Below, piece by piece: positions 1 through 48,502 of a stretch of DNA of 64,000 nt (position 1 is its first letter; each line of letters opens with the position of its first letter). The translations under genes were made by a program, and so were the position numbers. Source of the stretch: Solea solea (Eukaryota > Chordata > Actinopteri > Pleuronectiformes > Soleidae); assembly GCF_958295425.1 (NCBI RefSeq), contig NC_081141.1:17504680-17568679 (forward strand), read 5' to 3'. The notes under the pieces were generated by a model. That model did no database searches. It saw only the letters and a list, made by a program, of their open reading frames with translations, and was not told the DNA's origin.

Positions 1-35400
<35,400 letters not shown>

Positions 35401-36734
35401 GGGACTTAATCCAGGGGCGGTCTCGGAGTTTCCCACAGGTCTAAAAGGGGGCAAGAAAACTGACTTTTTTCCACTTGGTGCCTCTACTACCACCCCGGGC
35501 TCTGGCTGCTTCGGTTAACAACGTGATAGTTGTTTTTTCGAGGCTTAAAGTCCAAAGGACATTCAGCCTTCAGAGGCAGAAAGGGCGTGGGAGGAAGAAG
35601 ATATGGAGCTGGACATGTTAGTCCTCCACAGTCACTAATCAGTCATTTTGGTCAGACTGACTCTGCTGTTGCCTGTGGACAAACAGACACTGAAAGACAA
35701 TCCAATCCTTTGTCTTTCTCACATACAAACATATCTATTTTTATCTTAAAGGTGCACTCCCTAGGTTTTGCACATGTGGCCAGGTGGCTATGGTTGTTCC
35801 AGGTCTCATCTTTAACCATTGTGTCTACATAATTTGATTACTCACCAATGTGCACCCCTGAAGAAAGCAACTGAATGAAGAAAGCTATGACTGTGGGTCA
35901 TCATCTTGTGACCTCACTCTCTGATCAGTTTCATTTCATCAAAAATGCTTCAATTTATTCAGTATCATGAGCTATAAACATGTCATAATGAGATATGAAA
36001 GAGACACTAACACCTGCAGCCAACTAAATGGTTTCATTTTCAATTGATCTGACATTTATTAAATTGATTTACGTTCTCAGAATTTATTAACAACGACAAC
36101 CAATTGATTTATTCATTGATGTTCAATTGAGTTATTAAAGCTTAAAACAGAACTGCGTCAAACTAGATGTGATGTGAATGGCATGGGCATTTACCAGACT
36201 CTTTACAGGCCACATGAAAAATAATTAACTTAATAAGATCATAATAACGCACAAGGAAAGATGTGGCCCCCCCATTGGGACACATTAAAAAATAAATCAC
36301 AAGGACTGTATGTTGTGAGTTAAAAAGGATTTTCAAGTCACTCACGTGAAATATTAATGTTTATCTCCATTACAATAATAGAAATTCACCAAAATTACCT
36401 TATTGTAAGTGCCTTTTATCACGATGAACACTGATATCCTATATTGTCCCTTCACTAGCCCCTTAAGATGTCTGCATCTCATCCCGTTCTTTGCTCTTAA
36501 CTCCTTTTGGTAATTGAGTTCATCGACTTACAACAGAAAAGGCTAAATCAAATGATAATGGAAATCCTCCAGGACTAGCCAGACTAGTGGTTGTTCTCGT
36601 AATCATTATGATTCACACCACTAGTGGAGCTGGTTAACTATAAATTGTAGTGCTGTCATTTTATGGTCTCCCCCCTCTCCCCGCCTGCTGATAATAGTCC
36701 CATAGCTGGATCATGAAAAGCATATGGGAGATGT

Positions 36735-36950
36735 TTGCCATCAAGGCTTTCTTCCAGAAAAGCCTTTGCCCATGGTTAATGTTATGAAGAGGTCTATTTT
36801 AATCCAAACCACGATCTTTTCTTAAACCTAACCAAGTAGTTGTGTTGCCTAATCCTGACCAAGAAGTTTTTTTGGCTAAACTTAACTAAACTGCGAGCAA
36901 AAAACCAAAGCTTCTGCCAGGAAGGCCTTTTGACAGAAAGCCCTGAGGGC
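36735..36950. repeat. Dispersed teleost repeat (AACCTAACCAAGTAGT type)
   Basis: Contains AACCACGATCTTTTCTTAAA, CCTAACCAAGTAGTTGTGTT and GCCTAATCCTGACCAAGAAG, a degenerate tandem motif found widely in fish genomes. CTTTCTTCCAGAAAAGCC and GGCCTTTTGACAGAAAGCC near the two ends are roughly complementary and may be terminal inverted repeats. Confidence 0.5.
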
Positions 36951-37679
36951 AAATTTTCCCCACAGCTCATGAAAAGGAGGCGCAGGAGGAGTTAGGGTGC
37001 GGCTGCATTGCCCACCGTCCGGATTCTCTCAGCCTGATGAGACATGTAGCAGAAGCTAATAATTATAATCACATAACAAAAAAGCCACCAGATTGAGGAT
37101 GTCTGTCTATAAAAGTTGACCAAAACTATGCTGGTAAACCAGAATGAGTGTTTGCAATGTGTCTGTCTTCTGCATGTGTTCCCAGCTGCCCCTGTCCTTC
37201 CTCTGTGAGAAGGTCTAAAAGGCTGGCCTTTGAACTGCACTGAAAGTGATCCATGCCGTATGGACAGAGCAGATGTGGCCTAACCTGATTTGGTTTCAAT
37301 ACTTCCCCACAGGAAGTTCACAAAGCCAGCAGGTCCTCCTTTGTTATGTTAGTCATCTTTCTCAGAGGGCCAGTGGAGCCTGTTGCTTTTTTTGCACTTA
37401 TTGCCCTATCGTTTGCTTTATTCTCGAAGCAGTGCAGTCTCACACATGATCATAGTTCCAAAAAAAAAACACGGAAGACAACAACAGTCTGTGGGTAAAT
37501 GAGAAGATTGCGCCATGAAAGGCGGCACAACAGTAGCTCCACATAACCATTTGGGACAGAAACAGGCACAGATTTCTGTCATCCAGTTTGTTCATTTTGT
37601 TTATACGACTTGTTTTTCCGGAGGCATGACCTGTAACTATAGAGATACATGTTGAAGACGAGACAAGACAATGTCAATA

Positions 37680-37800
37680 TGGTCACACGCAGATCAGATC
37701 TGATCACTTGCAATATGTAATGTGAACAGTTGGTCAGGAAGATTCAGATTCTGATTGGATATGCGTATAAATCTGATTTGGGCTGCAGTCTAAACTGCTG
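37680..37800. mobile_element. Possible MITE fragment
   Basis: AGATCTGATCACTTGCAAT, GTGAACAG and AAATCTGATTTGGGCTGCA resemble a short non-autonomous element common in fish. The ends could not be defined. Confidence 0.35.
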
Positions 37801-38923
37801 TTGGGTTGCTTTATCGGGAGGTTCTTTACACCTCTTCTCTCTCTGTATGTGAGGATAGCCGTGATCCAAATGTCACGTCCGTGATGTGACATCATGTCAG
37901 ACTCGGTTAGATTAGATGGAGGGAAAACGTATCATCACTGTGTGTTCACACCCGGAGCTCTACAGAAGTTTATCTATAGAGACCATTAAAAAAATAGAAA
38001 AAGCTTGAAATAAAGTCAGTGAGGAAACCAGTCTATTGGCACACAAAAACAGCACAAAAGCAGAATGGTGGTTTGCGAAAATCACATTTGGAGTGACCGC
38101 AGTATTACTAGTTTACCAGGACATTTAGCACATTAAGGATTATGGCAGCGTACAGTCAAGCAAACTAAGTTAATTTGCTTTTTGTTTAGTTTTTTGCCAT
38201 TTTTACCCTGTCAGGGATTTTATGTTGTTGGTTGCATTTGTCTGTGAGCAGAGTAACTCAAACAGTAAAGAGTGGACTGGGTGAAATTGTACAGAGATGT
38301 AGATTGTCGCCGAAAGAGGGAATTGCTACATTTTGGTGGTAATGAGGGAAACTGAGTGGCCATAGCGGAGGTTTGCACACACATTACTCCACACAGTTTA
38401 TATATATAAAGTTAATTTTAACACAAAAATCCTCAGGCAAAATTAATCATATTCATAAGGTGATGTAATTATGTAACCAACAGTTGTTTTTATTAATCCA
38501 CCTGATTGGTATTTTCTTCTGTGAATAAAATGTCACAAAGATAAGGAGGAATATCATTACAATCATAACATTATAGCAAGACCTCTTCCTAGTCAGCGTC
38601 CTCATTTGGGTATAGATTGCTGACTTATCATATATCTTTAATATAGTCAGACTTGTATTATGGTTAGTCATAATTTCGTTGTCTCTGCAATTAAAATGAA
38701 AGAAAATTCAATTGTGGATAGGACACATATCATTGTAGATATGTGAAATGTTTTTTAATTTGACTATGAATACATACATATCCAGAGCAACCATTAAAGA
38801 ACGTCAGATGGTCTGATTAAACTCACCAACAATGACAAAGCAGCTTGTTCTGCAGTTGGAGGGTTTATCAGTAATTCCAGTTTATAAGACTACATTTACC
38901 ATGTTTTATTTTAAGCCTCATAT

Positions 38924-38928
38924 CCAAT
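38924..38928 (+). promoter_or_regulatory. CCAAT box of smim15
   Basis: CCAAT in the context ATCCAATCA, just upstream of the inferred non-coding first exon. Confidence 0.45.
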
Positions 38929-38934
38929 CACAAG

Positions 38935-39022
38935 CCAGCGACGATCGGAAACCACACCCCTTCAATATACCGGAACAGGGAGGAGCTGTGACTGGTCGTC
39001 GTGGCTGTAAACAGTTATTACG
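38935..39022 (+). other. smim15: smim15 non-coding exon 1 (5' UTR), start approximate
   Basis: A strong donor (CG|GTAAGT, at 39023) ends a stretch without an ATG. The matching acceptor is CTTAG at 40167-40168, 31 bp before the smim15 start codon. The exon start is inferred from the CCAAT position only. Confidence 0.5.
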
Positions 39023-40168
39023 GTAAGTTTATTTTACATTTAGCGTGAATTTACCTCCACTAACAACGGGAAAAATGTAGTTTCGATGTTGTGTCACATT
39101 CACTTTACTCCTGTCACGCTGTAAAGTCGAGTCATTGTGCTTACTCTGACTTTGACTAAGGCCCGTCATGGAGGTGCAGAGGGGCTATGTAGCGATGCTA
39201 ACGTTAGCCGAAATGAATATCTTTGATCGACATTTCAGGACTATACATCCAGTACCAGTGTTAGACAGTGTGAATTTGTTAACTGACTTATCTTGCATGT
39301 GTGTGGCTGTAGCTAGCGGTAAAGCAATACCTTGTGAATATACCGACCTACTATGTGTTAGCTGATATGATACTAGTTAGCCAGTGGTCAGTCCTGTCAG
39401 CAGGTTTTATGAGAAACGTTGAGGATTCCAAGGAAGCAGCAATGAGAAAAGTTCCTGCGGTGGAAAAGGGGCCAATAACTCGCATATCTGTCCGGATTAA
39501 CATAATCAAATCGATTATCGATTTGTTGTACTAGGGGGTGTTATTCTTATTAACAAAACCTGTTGAAAATTATGTCTATGTAAGCATTTTGAATAAATGA
39601 TGCAACGTAAAACTAACGTTTCACTTCTTAGTCATCATCGGCTTATCAAATTGCACAAACTGAGCTCTTTGTTCCTCTAAACGGGACAGATATCCCTTTT
39701 GAGTGTCAGTCAATATTTCTATATTCAGAATTATAATATTACCTACAATGTCTTTTGCTGCCTCCTGGGTCCCGAGTGTTGTGAATGACATCATGTTGAC
39801 TTTATTTCCCCGAATCACACACATGCAATCAACCCCAATCTTTTATTCATTATTGGGGAAAACAATTCTTTGATCCTCAGTCATTTATATTTGATACATT
39901 TGTTCATAAAGTGTCAGAGAATGGTAAAACATTGTAAAGCATTGCTTCCCAAACATTTAAATAATATTCTTTTAAAGGAAGAAGAAAACACACACATTGA
40001 AACTGAACAATTGACTATCAAACCATTTGAGACTAATAATCATTTGGTTTTAGACCCAATGTTCTAACCTTATTAGGGATCCAAGCTGCTGACTAGTACT
40101 GGGAGCCAATTCATACACATCCCTCAATTCTGGCTATTCACTGTTTTTGTTTCTGGTTCTATCCTTAG
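39023..40168. other. smim15 5' UTR intron
   Basis: Non-coding, 1,146 bp, AT-rich. Short open frames at 39168-39534 match no family. A palindrome-like ATCAAATCGATTATCGATTT lies near 39507-39526. Confidence 0.45.
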
Positions 40169-40199
40169 GTCTGAATACTCCGCATCATTTCTGACCAAG

Positions 40200-40424
40200 A
40201 TGATTGATGTTCGTGCATGGGCAGAGTATGTGGTGGAGTGGGCTGCCAAAGACCCCTATGGTTTCCTCACCACTGTCATCCTGGCTCTCACACCTCTTTT
40301 CATTGCCAGTGCACTGCTGTCCTGGAAACTGGCCAAGATGATAGAGGTCCGTGACCGGGAACAGAAGAAAAAGCAGAAACGGCAGGAAAACATAGCCAAG
40401 GCAAAAAGGACCAAGAAAGACTGA
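40200..40424 (+). CDS. smim15: Small integral membrane protein 15
   Basis: A complete 74-residue protein in one coding exon. It begins [20 protein letters not shown], continues with one hydrophobic segment of about residues 20-43 ([20 protein letters not shown]) and ends with a basic, helix-forming tail ([20 protein letters not shown]) and KKD. Length and sequence agree closely with vertebrate SMIM15, whose function is not known. The short N-terminal part, single membrane helix and Lys/Arg-rich C-terminus suggest a tail facing the cytosol, by the positive-inside rule. The start is the first ATG after the acceptor at 40167-40168. It lies tail-to-tail with ndufaf2. Confidence 0.97.
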   Translation: MIDVRAWAEYVVEWAAKDPYGFLTTVILALTPLFIASALLSWKLAKMIEVRDREQKKKQKRQENIAKAKRTKKD

Positions 40425-40843
40425 GTCTGTGGGGGGAAGGAAAGGGTCAGTGGAAAAGGAGGAGTAACCACTGCACCAACACAATCCTCCCTATTCCAAA
40501 TAATGACACGGTGCACTTCCTTGTCCCAGCCCTAATGTCATCGCAGGGCCACTATGCCCCATATCCAGGGTAGAGGGAGCAACACTGGCCCCACAGGCCT
40601 AATAGTGCTGAGACGGACAGTACTGCCCGGAGGAGGCTTGTTCCAGTGGGACTTAGGTCAGCAAGAGCACAGTGGTCATCTGTATGATGTTTCTATATAG
40701 AGATCTGCTGGTAATATTGTGCAGCTGTTGCAACACCTTGCATTCCACCATTAGCATCTCTGTTGTGCTGAATTGATGATGTAATGAGCATACTGGAACT
40801 TTTTCTCCAAGTCACTTGCAAAATATACAAATTATGACTTTCT

Positions 40844-40849
40844 AATAAA
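40844..40849 (+). terminator. Polyadenylation signal of smim15
   Basis: AATAAA 420 bp after the stop codon, followed by a T-rich downstream part. Confidence 0.6.
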
Positions 40850-42154
40850 ACAAGTTTTCATGATTGATAAGAAAATTGAATTTCTTTTTATAGATTCACC
40901 AGTAAATATTATTCATAAAATGATGATTCAGTGTACACGAGTCCTCATGTTGTATTATACACTACATCTAGTTAGAGGTTTTATTTTACTGATCAACAGT
41001 TTGTATTAAAGAACTTGCTATAGCATGAGTGCAAGTCACAAGAGGCCCTAATCCTGATCACAGCACGGGGAGATCACTTGTAAATTCAGGTAGAAAAAAA
41101 TGTAAAACATCAATTTGTCACCAAAGGTGCCTGTATTCACATTTTCTCCAAAAAATATATTTATTGACTATGTTGGAAAAATAATTAACCATTCAAAAGT
41201 CCAGTGGGACGATTGTTTTTTACAGGCACTGTAATTCTAAGGACTTATGAGCCTGTAAAGAAGCAATTCGAACCAGTAACTCCAGACAGGTGAACAAATG
41301 AACATAACAACATATTAGTTTACCCATTTTTTACTCATTCACCTCTTTAATCCCTGGATCCAGAGTGCTGTCATCTCCTGAGAGCATTTGCATGTGTAGG
41401 AAGAGCATGTTCTTGGCTGAAAGATCCTAGTTCATAGCTTCTATTTTTTGGATTTTGCAAGTCCTCAAGCTGTTCCTTTTGGGCTCCTTTCTTCAGCAAC
41501 TCTGCTGCCAACATGAACTCTGACCTCAGGGGATGGAACTTCATACTGTGGCAGATCAGTTAGCTGTTAAACTGGTTGTGAGTTTGACCTATGACCCGTA
41601 GGCAGTAGGGGCCACCTACGTAACACTGTATTGTAAATGTTACTGCAGTCGAATTGCACCACATTTAATTTAGAATTAACACTTCATCCCCGACAGTATA
41701 TACATTTTCACCAGATGTCACAACATCTCATTTTCATCTTCACACTGTCAAAAACTTGTATTTTACGAGGAACAATCAACCAAATGAAATGAATTCTTCA
41801 GGTGCTATTACAACATTTAGCTTAGGCTCAATAGAGGTTTAATTGAATTGAATTACAGTTAGCATCCCTGCAACATTTGCAGTCAGAGTACACCTGAACA
41901 ATTTCAGTGTGTCATTTACAAAACGTTCTGCTTCATTCAATTCTTTTCATTACTTATAAAGTGAGAGATTAAAATGATCTTGTGTATACTATAGTATAAT
42001 ATATACTGAGGGACCAGAAAAGTAGAATGTAGACCTAAAAAAGGCATTGAAATAAATAGTTTTACTCTGAAACAATGCAGAATTATTTGAGACTTAAATG
42101 TGAGATGATTGTTTCGAAAATATGTCCATAAATGTTTGTGACAAATCGGTACTA
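40850..42154. other. smim15-ndufaf2 tail-to-tail spacer
   Basis: AT-rich non-coding sequence. I see no gene or identifiable mobile element. Confidence 0.6.
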
Positions 42155-42160
42155 TTTATT
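42155..42160 (-). terminator. Candidate polyadenylation signal of ndufaf2
   Basis: AATAAA on the minus strand, 49 bases beyond the ndufaf2 stop codon; this would give a very short 3' UTR. Other TTTATT strings further left are alternatives. Confidence 0.45.
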
Positions 42161-42208
42161 GCAGGGCTTCTCTATTAGACTATTGTCCGTGTATACGGAT
42201 GTCTTGGT

Positions 42209-42451
42209 CTATTTCTTGGCAGTGGGCATCCAGGTGCCGGGCTGAAATGTGTTTGCAGTGCTGGTGGGTTCCTCAGACATCTCCTCCTTGCCAAAGCTGG
42301 TGGTGGCTGCATGGCCTTTGGCTAAAGTCTTTACAGGAGTCGCCACCAGACCTTCCTGATACTCGCGAGCCTGAAGGGCCAGATCTTTCTCCTCCACCTC
42401 CTTGGCCTTCAGCTTGATTTGCTCCCTGTACGACACATTATTCTGCAGCTC
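42209..42451 (-). CDS. ndufaf2: ndufaf2 exon 4 (C-terminus and stop)
   Basis: Encodes ELQNNVSYREQIKLKAKEVE to the end. A charged helical stretch is followed by the conserved tail with FGKEE and TFQPGTWMP. Stop TAG at 42211-42209. Confidence 0.95.
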   Translation of the reverse strand, partial: ELQNNVSYREQIKLKAKEVEEKDLALQAREYQEGLVATPVKTLAKGHAATTSFGKEEMSEEPTSTANTFQPGTWMPTAKK

Positions 42452-45400
42452 CTGTAAAACACACAGGTGGAAAACTATCAGGAACAACCACAAATGATAT
42501 AGTCAATTATTGACAATCATATCACATTTTTTTTTTACCTTGGAATATAATCAGTTAACATGATATGGACACGTGTGAGTAGCAGGGAGATGATGGGAGG
42601 TGAAATAAAGTAAAAGATAATTCGGAGGTGTCACTGATATGTTTGTGGCCCAGGATAAATTGAGATCTGTTAATCAGCTCATAATTAATGCACGAGCAGC
42701 TCAACCCTGAATGATGTCTCAGATTAAATTCATGCCATCATCTGCTACCTCTCTGTAAAGCACTTTTCATCCAAGGAGGTGTGTGAGGGTATGGCGATAA
42801 AAGATCAGGCTGTTTCCTCCCTGTGGTGAAGACATGGTCTAATGAATTCAAACATGGCAGAACGAGTTGTAGACAAACCTCCGGTTCAAGAGAGATAGTC
42901 AAGATTTATTTCCTTCAAAGGAGAAGTGATTAGTGTGCTCTGCAACCAATGGACTAGGTGTACTAATGTAACTGTTAAAAAATAAGTGCGCTGGGTTTCA
43001 GAAAGAATGGACTCCTCCTTCTTTGGGCCACACACTTACCAATCACCCTTCTAGCTACAGCCACGTTTTAAGGTGTGAGGACACGACGCAAGAGTAAACA
43101 CGACAGCACTGCTTGTAGTTTATGAATGTATATTCATTCTTTTGGCCCACAATTTAAAACGAAAATGTTACAACATACCAAATGTGGTATATTAATGGTA
43201 GATGCCAACACTTGGATGTGTCACATCACCCGCACCCATGAGGTAGAAGTTTTCTGAAGATTTGACAAAATCTGAGTGGGGCTGCAAGATATTGCAAGAG
43301 TAAAGTCCAGATCATCAGCAGCTCACGAGTCAGAAGCAGAAAAGACATCAAGTTGCACTCGGCAGTTTCCGGGAACAAATAAATGGACGTGTCAAGCATG
43401 AAATAGGGTATTTGCTCGAAAAAGAACACAAGTGCACTGTTAACCTGTATTGGTCCACTAAACTCCGGTTAAAAGTGTAGTGCTTGGAACAGATGGGTAA
43501 ACTAACGTGACAGGAGGCATGTGTAATATAAACAACCCTTCCAACTCATGGAAACAATAATAAGCCGAGCATAGTCCACCAGTGGAATAGCTACCCACTC
43601 GAGACACAGCTAGTGTCCAGTGATGTTAGCCTCTCCCTAAAACGGGCAGCCAAAAGGGAAGGGAGGACTGGGCATGATGATGTTGTGTGTTGGAAGAACT
43701 GAGGGACTGGAAAAGAGAGGGGGAGAGCTGTGGCCAAAAAGCCCCGCTTTGGGGAGAGAGACAAACATACTGAGCTGCTTTTCCAGCCTGTTAATGACAG
43801 GATTTAATCCAATCAATTTATGTCAGCTTGGACTGGGAAGAGAGGGAGCGTGACAAGGGGTAGGGTAATGTGCTGGGAGTAAAGCCTTGGCCACATCAAC
43901 ACTGTCCAGCTGTCGATGGCAGCTATTGGGCAGAAGCAAGGCAGAAAATTGGAAGAGAATGTTCTGGCAATTGAGGCAGGGGATGGCACTGGCCACTGGC
44001 AGGGACAGAGGACAGAGAGACAGAGAGACAGAGAGAGGGCCTGGGTATTGGCCTTCCAAAGGATTTCCTATAGGCCCACATTTCACTGGCCAAATAATTT
44101 CCAGCATTCTCACATTTACAGAGCAATAAACCCAGTGAGAGGTACACGAGGGGAAAAACTGCACTCCTTCACTATTCCCATCTTGGAGACTGCCAGAAAT
44201 AAAACACAAAAAGCCGAGATGCAGGCTTCTGCTGGAAAAAAGAAAGTAAACTAGGACATAGTGTCAGTGAGCCCCTTGTTCGGAGGCTGTCTTTGCTCTC
44301 AGTCTTGCCATCAACGTACGTCTGCTGCTGTTTATTTTAACACCTGTCCCCCAAAGTTCCTGGATTCAGTTCGAAACTACAAGATAAAACGAATCAAAGC
44401 GTCTCTTTTTTTCCGCCTTTGCTGCTTCTTTCCCTCCCATGTAGCCAGCCCCCTGGAGTCCAACCATCAGCACAGCAGGGAGGCTGGAAGGGGGGGGGGT
44501 GACGACGACGACGTACCTCGATGGAGGGGGGTTCCTTCCTTCTGCCTCGGAGCCAAGCTGGAGGAGGAGGAGAGAGGAGAGAAAAAAAAAAGACCCAGTG
44601 AGAACACCCACACAAACATACGCTGCACAAACAAAAAACTGCAGTCATATTTAATGGCTGCAGCGATAGTACCACCGAGTTTCAGGGCACTGCACTATCT
44701 CAGCGTGACTACTGAGTAACCAGGGTTGTCGAGGGAGTGTATCCAGAAATGTTTTAGCTTCAATTCCCTTTAAAAACTATAGGGGAAAAAACACGTGAGA
44801 TCATATCATCCAAGCCTGATGAGCTCAAAACACAAGAGCACGGCCGGAGAGTTCTACGTCTCACCAGAGAAAGTGTGGATCGGCTCTGATCTTTGAATTT
44901 GAATGTACACACTTTGTCATTCTCCATCAATACCCTGAGAGATGACAGACAGACTGTGTCTCTCGCTCTCTCTCTCCATCTCTTTTTTCTTTATTTTTCT
45001 TTTTTTAAGAACTCTATTTTGGCTGAGCTGGCTGCACAGCATAGCAGGTTAAAGGCAGCCAGAAAGATAGAGAGACAGAGAGAAAGAGATTTCCTAACTC
45101 TCCCATCAGCTAGCACGGGGATTCTGGGCCTCTTTTATCCCTCTCTTATTTGCATCCTGATGAAAATGCATGAGGGATGGGGCATAGTAGGATGAGGGGT
45201 TTAAGGTGGATAAAGCCAGTCTGAGACAGAGAGAACAGTTTGTATCCACTTGTAAGAAATTTGAAACACAATTTTATGGTACGGTTGTATAACGCCAGCA
45301 GAAAGCGTCTTTGACAAACTCATGAATACACTTTTCCCCAACCCCCATCTCACAGCATGATGAAAATAAACATAAAAATCAGTGGATTAGCCGAGGCCCC

Positions 45401-45639
45401 AATACACGCAGTCATGAATTTATTCCTTTTTATTTTGTGCAGCACTTTGTATTCTCTGCTGGGTAGCTCTTTTGTTAACACTCTCATTTATCCATTTTAA
45501 TGATAAAGTGTGCAACGGTGATGCTGCAGTCTACACTTACCGTCCCACTCTATCGGTATGCTGCCTTCTGTATATTCATATTCTGTAGCATTGGCTGCCT
45601 CTACCATTCGCTTGGCACGGACAACTCTTCCTGGAAAAC

Positions 45640-45671
<32 letters not shown>

Positions 45672-48470
45672 AGAGGGAGACAAAAAGGCAGTGAGTGGGA
45701 GCTAGAGTTAGACAGAGATGCACAACAACGATGCATACAGATCGCAAAAAAAACACACACAAAGAGGAGCAGACACAATGCTCTCCGTCTGTTGCTGTCA
45801 GACACACAGACACACAAATACACAGAGGGATGACAGCGCTGTGACAGGCCATGGATGATTACCTCGTGGCCCTCGGGCCCTTCTCCTCAGATCTCACTGA
45901 GTGGCTCCAAATCTGGGCTAAGCCTTTATGCAAATGAGCCTCCCTTTAACCCAACCAACCAGAGCCCCCCTCACCGGCAACCTCTTCCAATCACAGCGCA
46001 CTGGCTAACAATGCCCTCCAAAATCAACATCAAGCCGAGCAGGAGACAAAAGAGGTCAGATATCACAGACAACAGGAGAGCTACGAGCAGCGAGGAATAT
46101 TAAGTGCTCCTTTCCCTATCTGTATACAGCACAGCGCTCTCGAGCAGCAAAAGCCACCGCCAATTATTTTGGTAGGATCTGCTGATTAGGCAAGTTTGGT
46201 GTCGCACACAATGACATGAAGATGGAGGTGGAGAAGGTGGGGAGCAATGGAGAGTGATATAGACAGAACAAGAAAAAAAAAACACCCACAAAACCCCCCC
46301 CCCCACAGTAGTTGAGTCGTTTCTTTGTGTGGTGCCAAAGAGCTACAGAGTGCAGTGTTATAATAGTTTTTCCTCACAGGTAACCAGATGTCTGTCCATC
46401 GCTTCCATCCCTCTGTAAAATGATGAGCAAAGGAAGGAGGACGGAGGAGGGAGGGAGGGAGAGGGAGAGAGAGAGAGATGATGCATGGCAAACATGGCTA
46501 GCAGGAGAGAAATGGATGGGCAAGGAAAACAACACGCTCCAAAACACAGACAATCTGTCAAGATTCCATCACCATTTCTCTGCAGCTGACTGGACATGGA
46601 CAAATGGAGGCAACCACCTCCATGCACACGGCAGACTGATGGCCTTAATGTTTACTTCAACCATAACAGATAGCTACGGCACTGGGATAAATGAATGACG
46701 GCACTCCATAAAGGCACTAAAGAGTGCTCTGTGTGGGAAGTCGTGTTGCTTTGCTTGTGCCTCCTCCACGAGCGGTGACTTCAATATTTTCGTTTGCCTT
46801 CTAAATAATTCCAATAAAGACAAGCCTGCTTGCAATTGTGCCTCGTTAGAATAATTCCTTTCCATACACCATCCAGCCTCTATAGTAATCAGGTCAGCTA
46901 ATTAGGCTACTATTGCTTTGGTTCCCACTAGATTGTCACTATAGGGCCTCACCAGCTCCAGCTCTGCAGCTTTAGTTTTCTGATATCCAGGTCTGGAAGA
47001 AAAAAAAAGAAAAAAAAAACCCTCACTGCATTATTTCGTCTTATGTCTGCCTTAAAATGTCTTTTGAGAAGCGGTTACCAAGAAAGCAGCACGAAGGCAA
47101 CTGCACGGAAACAAAAGCCTATGTTCTCCAGGTGATGCTATGTTAATTATAAACAGATCATATCAATATTTGTGTTAAGTGTGGGCGGCAGCAGATCCAA
47201 ATGGTACAATTATGATACAGTCCCCACAAGAAATGGGCTTAGCTACAGCTAATGCCTAACTAATAAGCATAAAGAGAGTCACCCACTTTTTTCTTTTCGC
47301 CATCTCTCTCTCTCTCTCTCTCTCCACTAGGTTGCATCTCACCCTCGCCACTCTTTCACACTCCCAACATGGCTCTGCTCTTGTCTTGCTGCTTTTGCAG
47401 CATGACTAAGCCCCTTCCACCATGGCTTTTATCCTTGGATTTGAATACCAAATCGACTATGTACATATATTTATGAAACACGGCCAATCCTCCCACCACA
47501 TACACATTGGGAGGATGCACCACGGCCTGCTCTCATGGTAATTTCTGATCTGGTGGGGGCGGGGGGGGGGGGGGGGGGGGGAGATATATGCACATCAAGG
47601 CCGTGCTGCTTCGACAAGAGACGCACAAAGGAAAACGCAGCAAATCTCCAAGAACAACCTTACATGACCTGTCGATTTTATTAAAAAGAACACAATTAGT
47701 TTCTGTCTTCAACTAATGTAGCATACAGAATTAGCTGGCCTTGCACACCATTTGCATAGTGCTTTCATTACAAACTTTTCTTCTTTTTTTTTTAATCAAA
47801 CATCCAACCAAAACACCTTAGAACAAGCCTTTGTGTACTGTATGCAAGGGCCTTGCTTTGCAGAGGCTGTAACAAAAAAAACAACAACAACTATATCCTT
47901 GCAGTCTCACCATTAGATGTCACCGATTCTTACACACTGGACCTTTAAAAAGGGGAAAAGAAAGAAACCCTTTCAAATTAAAAGACTAGCATTATTAATA
48001 ATATTGCAAATCCCAAAGTGCAAAGCAACCACAACAATGAGGCTTGCTGACGCCACACGTTTACTACGGCATGTCTTAAAGCCACACTGTATTTATTACT
48101 TATGTAGTTTGAAATCACGTATCAGCACAAAAACAAATTACTCTCATTTGAAATGAATTATTAATTTCCAATTATGAGAGAAGGAATTGCAAATCAACTC
48201 CTTAGCATCAGCATATTCACTCTGATGAAGTGTATAAAGTTAGTGTCTGCTTATTCCGAGGACTGCACTTGACACAGTCATCAAGCCGAGCCTAAGCTAT
48301 CTATCACAGTTCAGACCTTGGCTCTCTTTCTCCCCCCCCATCATGGGGGAGAACGAGAGAGAGAGAGGGAGAGAGAGAGATGAAAGGTGTTAGGAGCTTT
48401 CAATCTCAGCAGGTACCCTTGTGACAGGTCTGCCTCCTCATCACTCACTAGGGGAAACCTACTTACCAGT

Positions 48471-48502
<32 letters not shown>

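Larger units (their letters stand above)
35401..38880. other. Intergenic region between zswim6 and smim15
   Basis: No coding evidence. It holds the dispersed repeat at 36735-36950, a possible MITE near 37680-37800, and AT-rich unique sequence. Confidence 0.6.
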
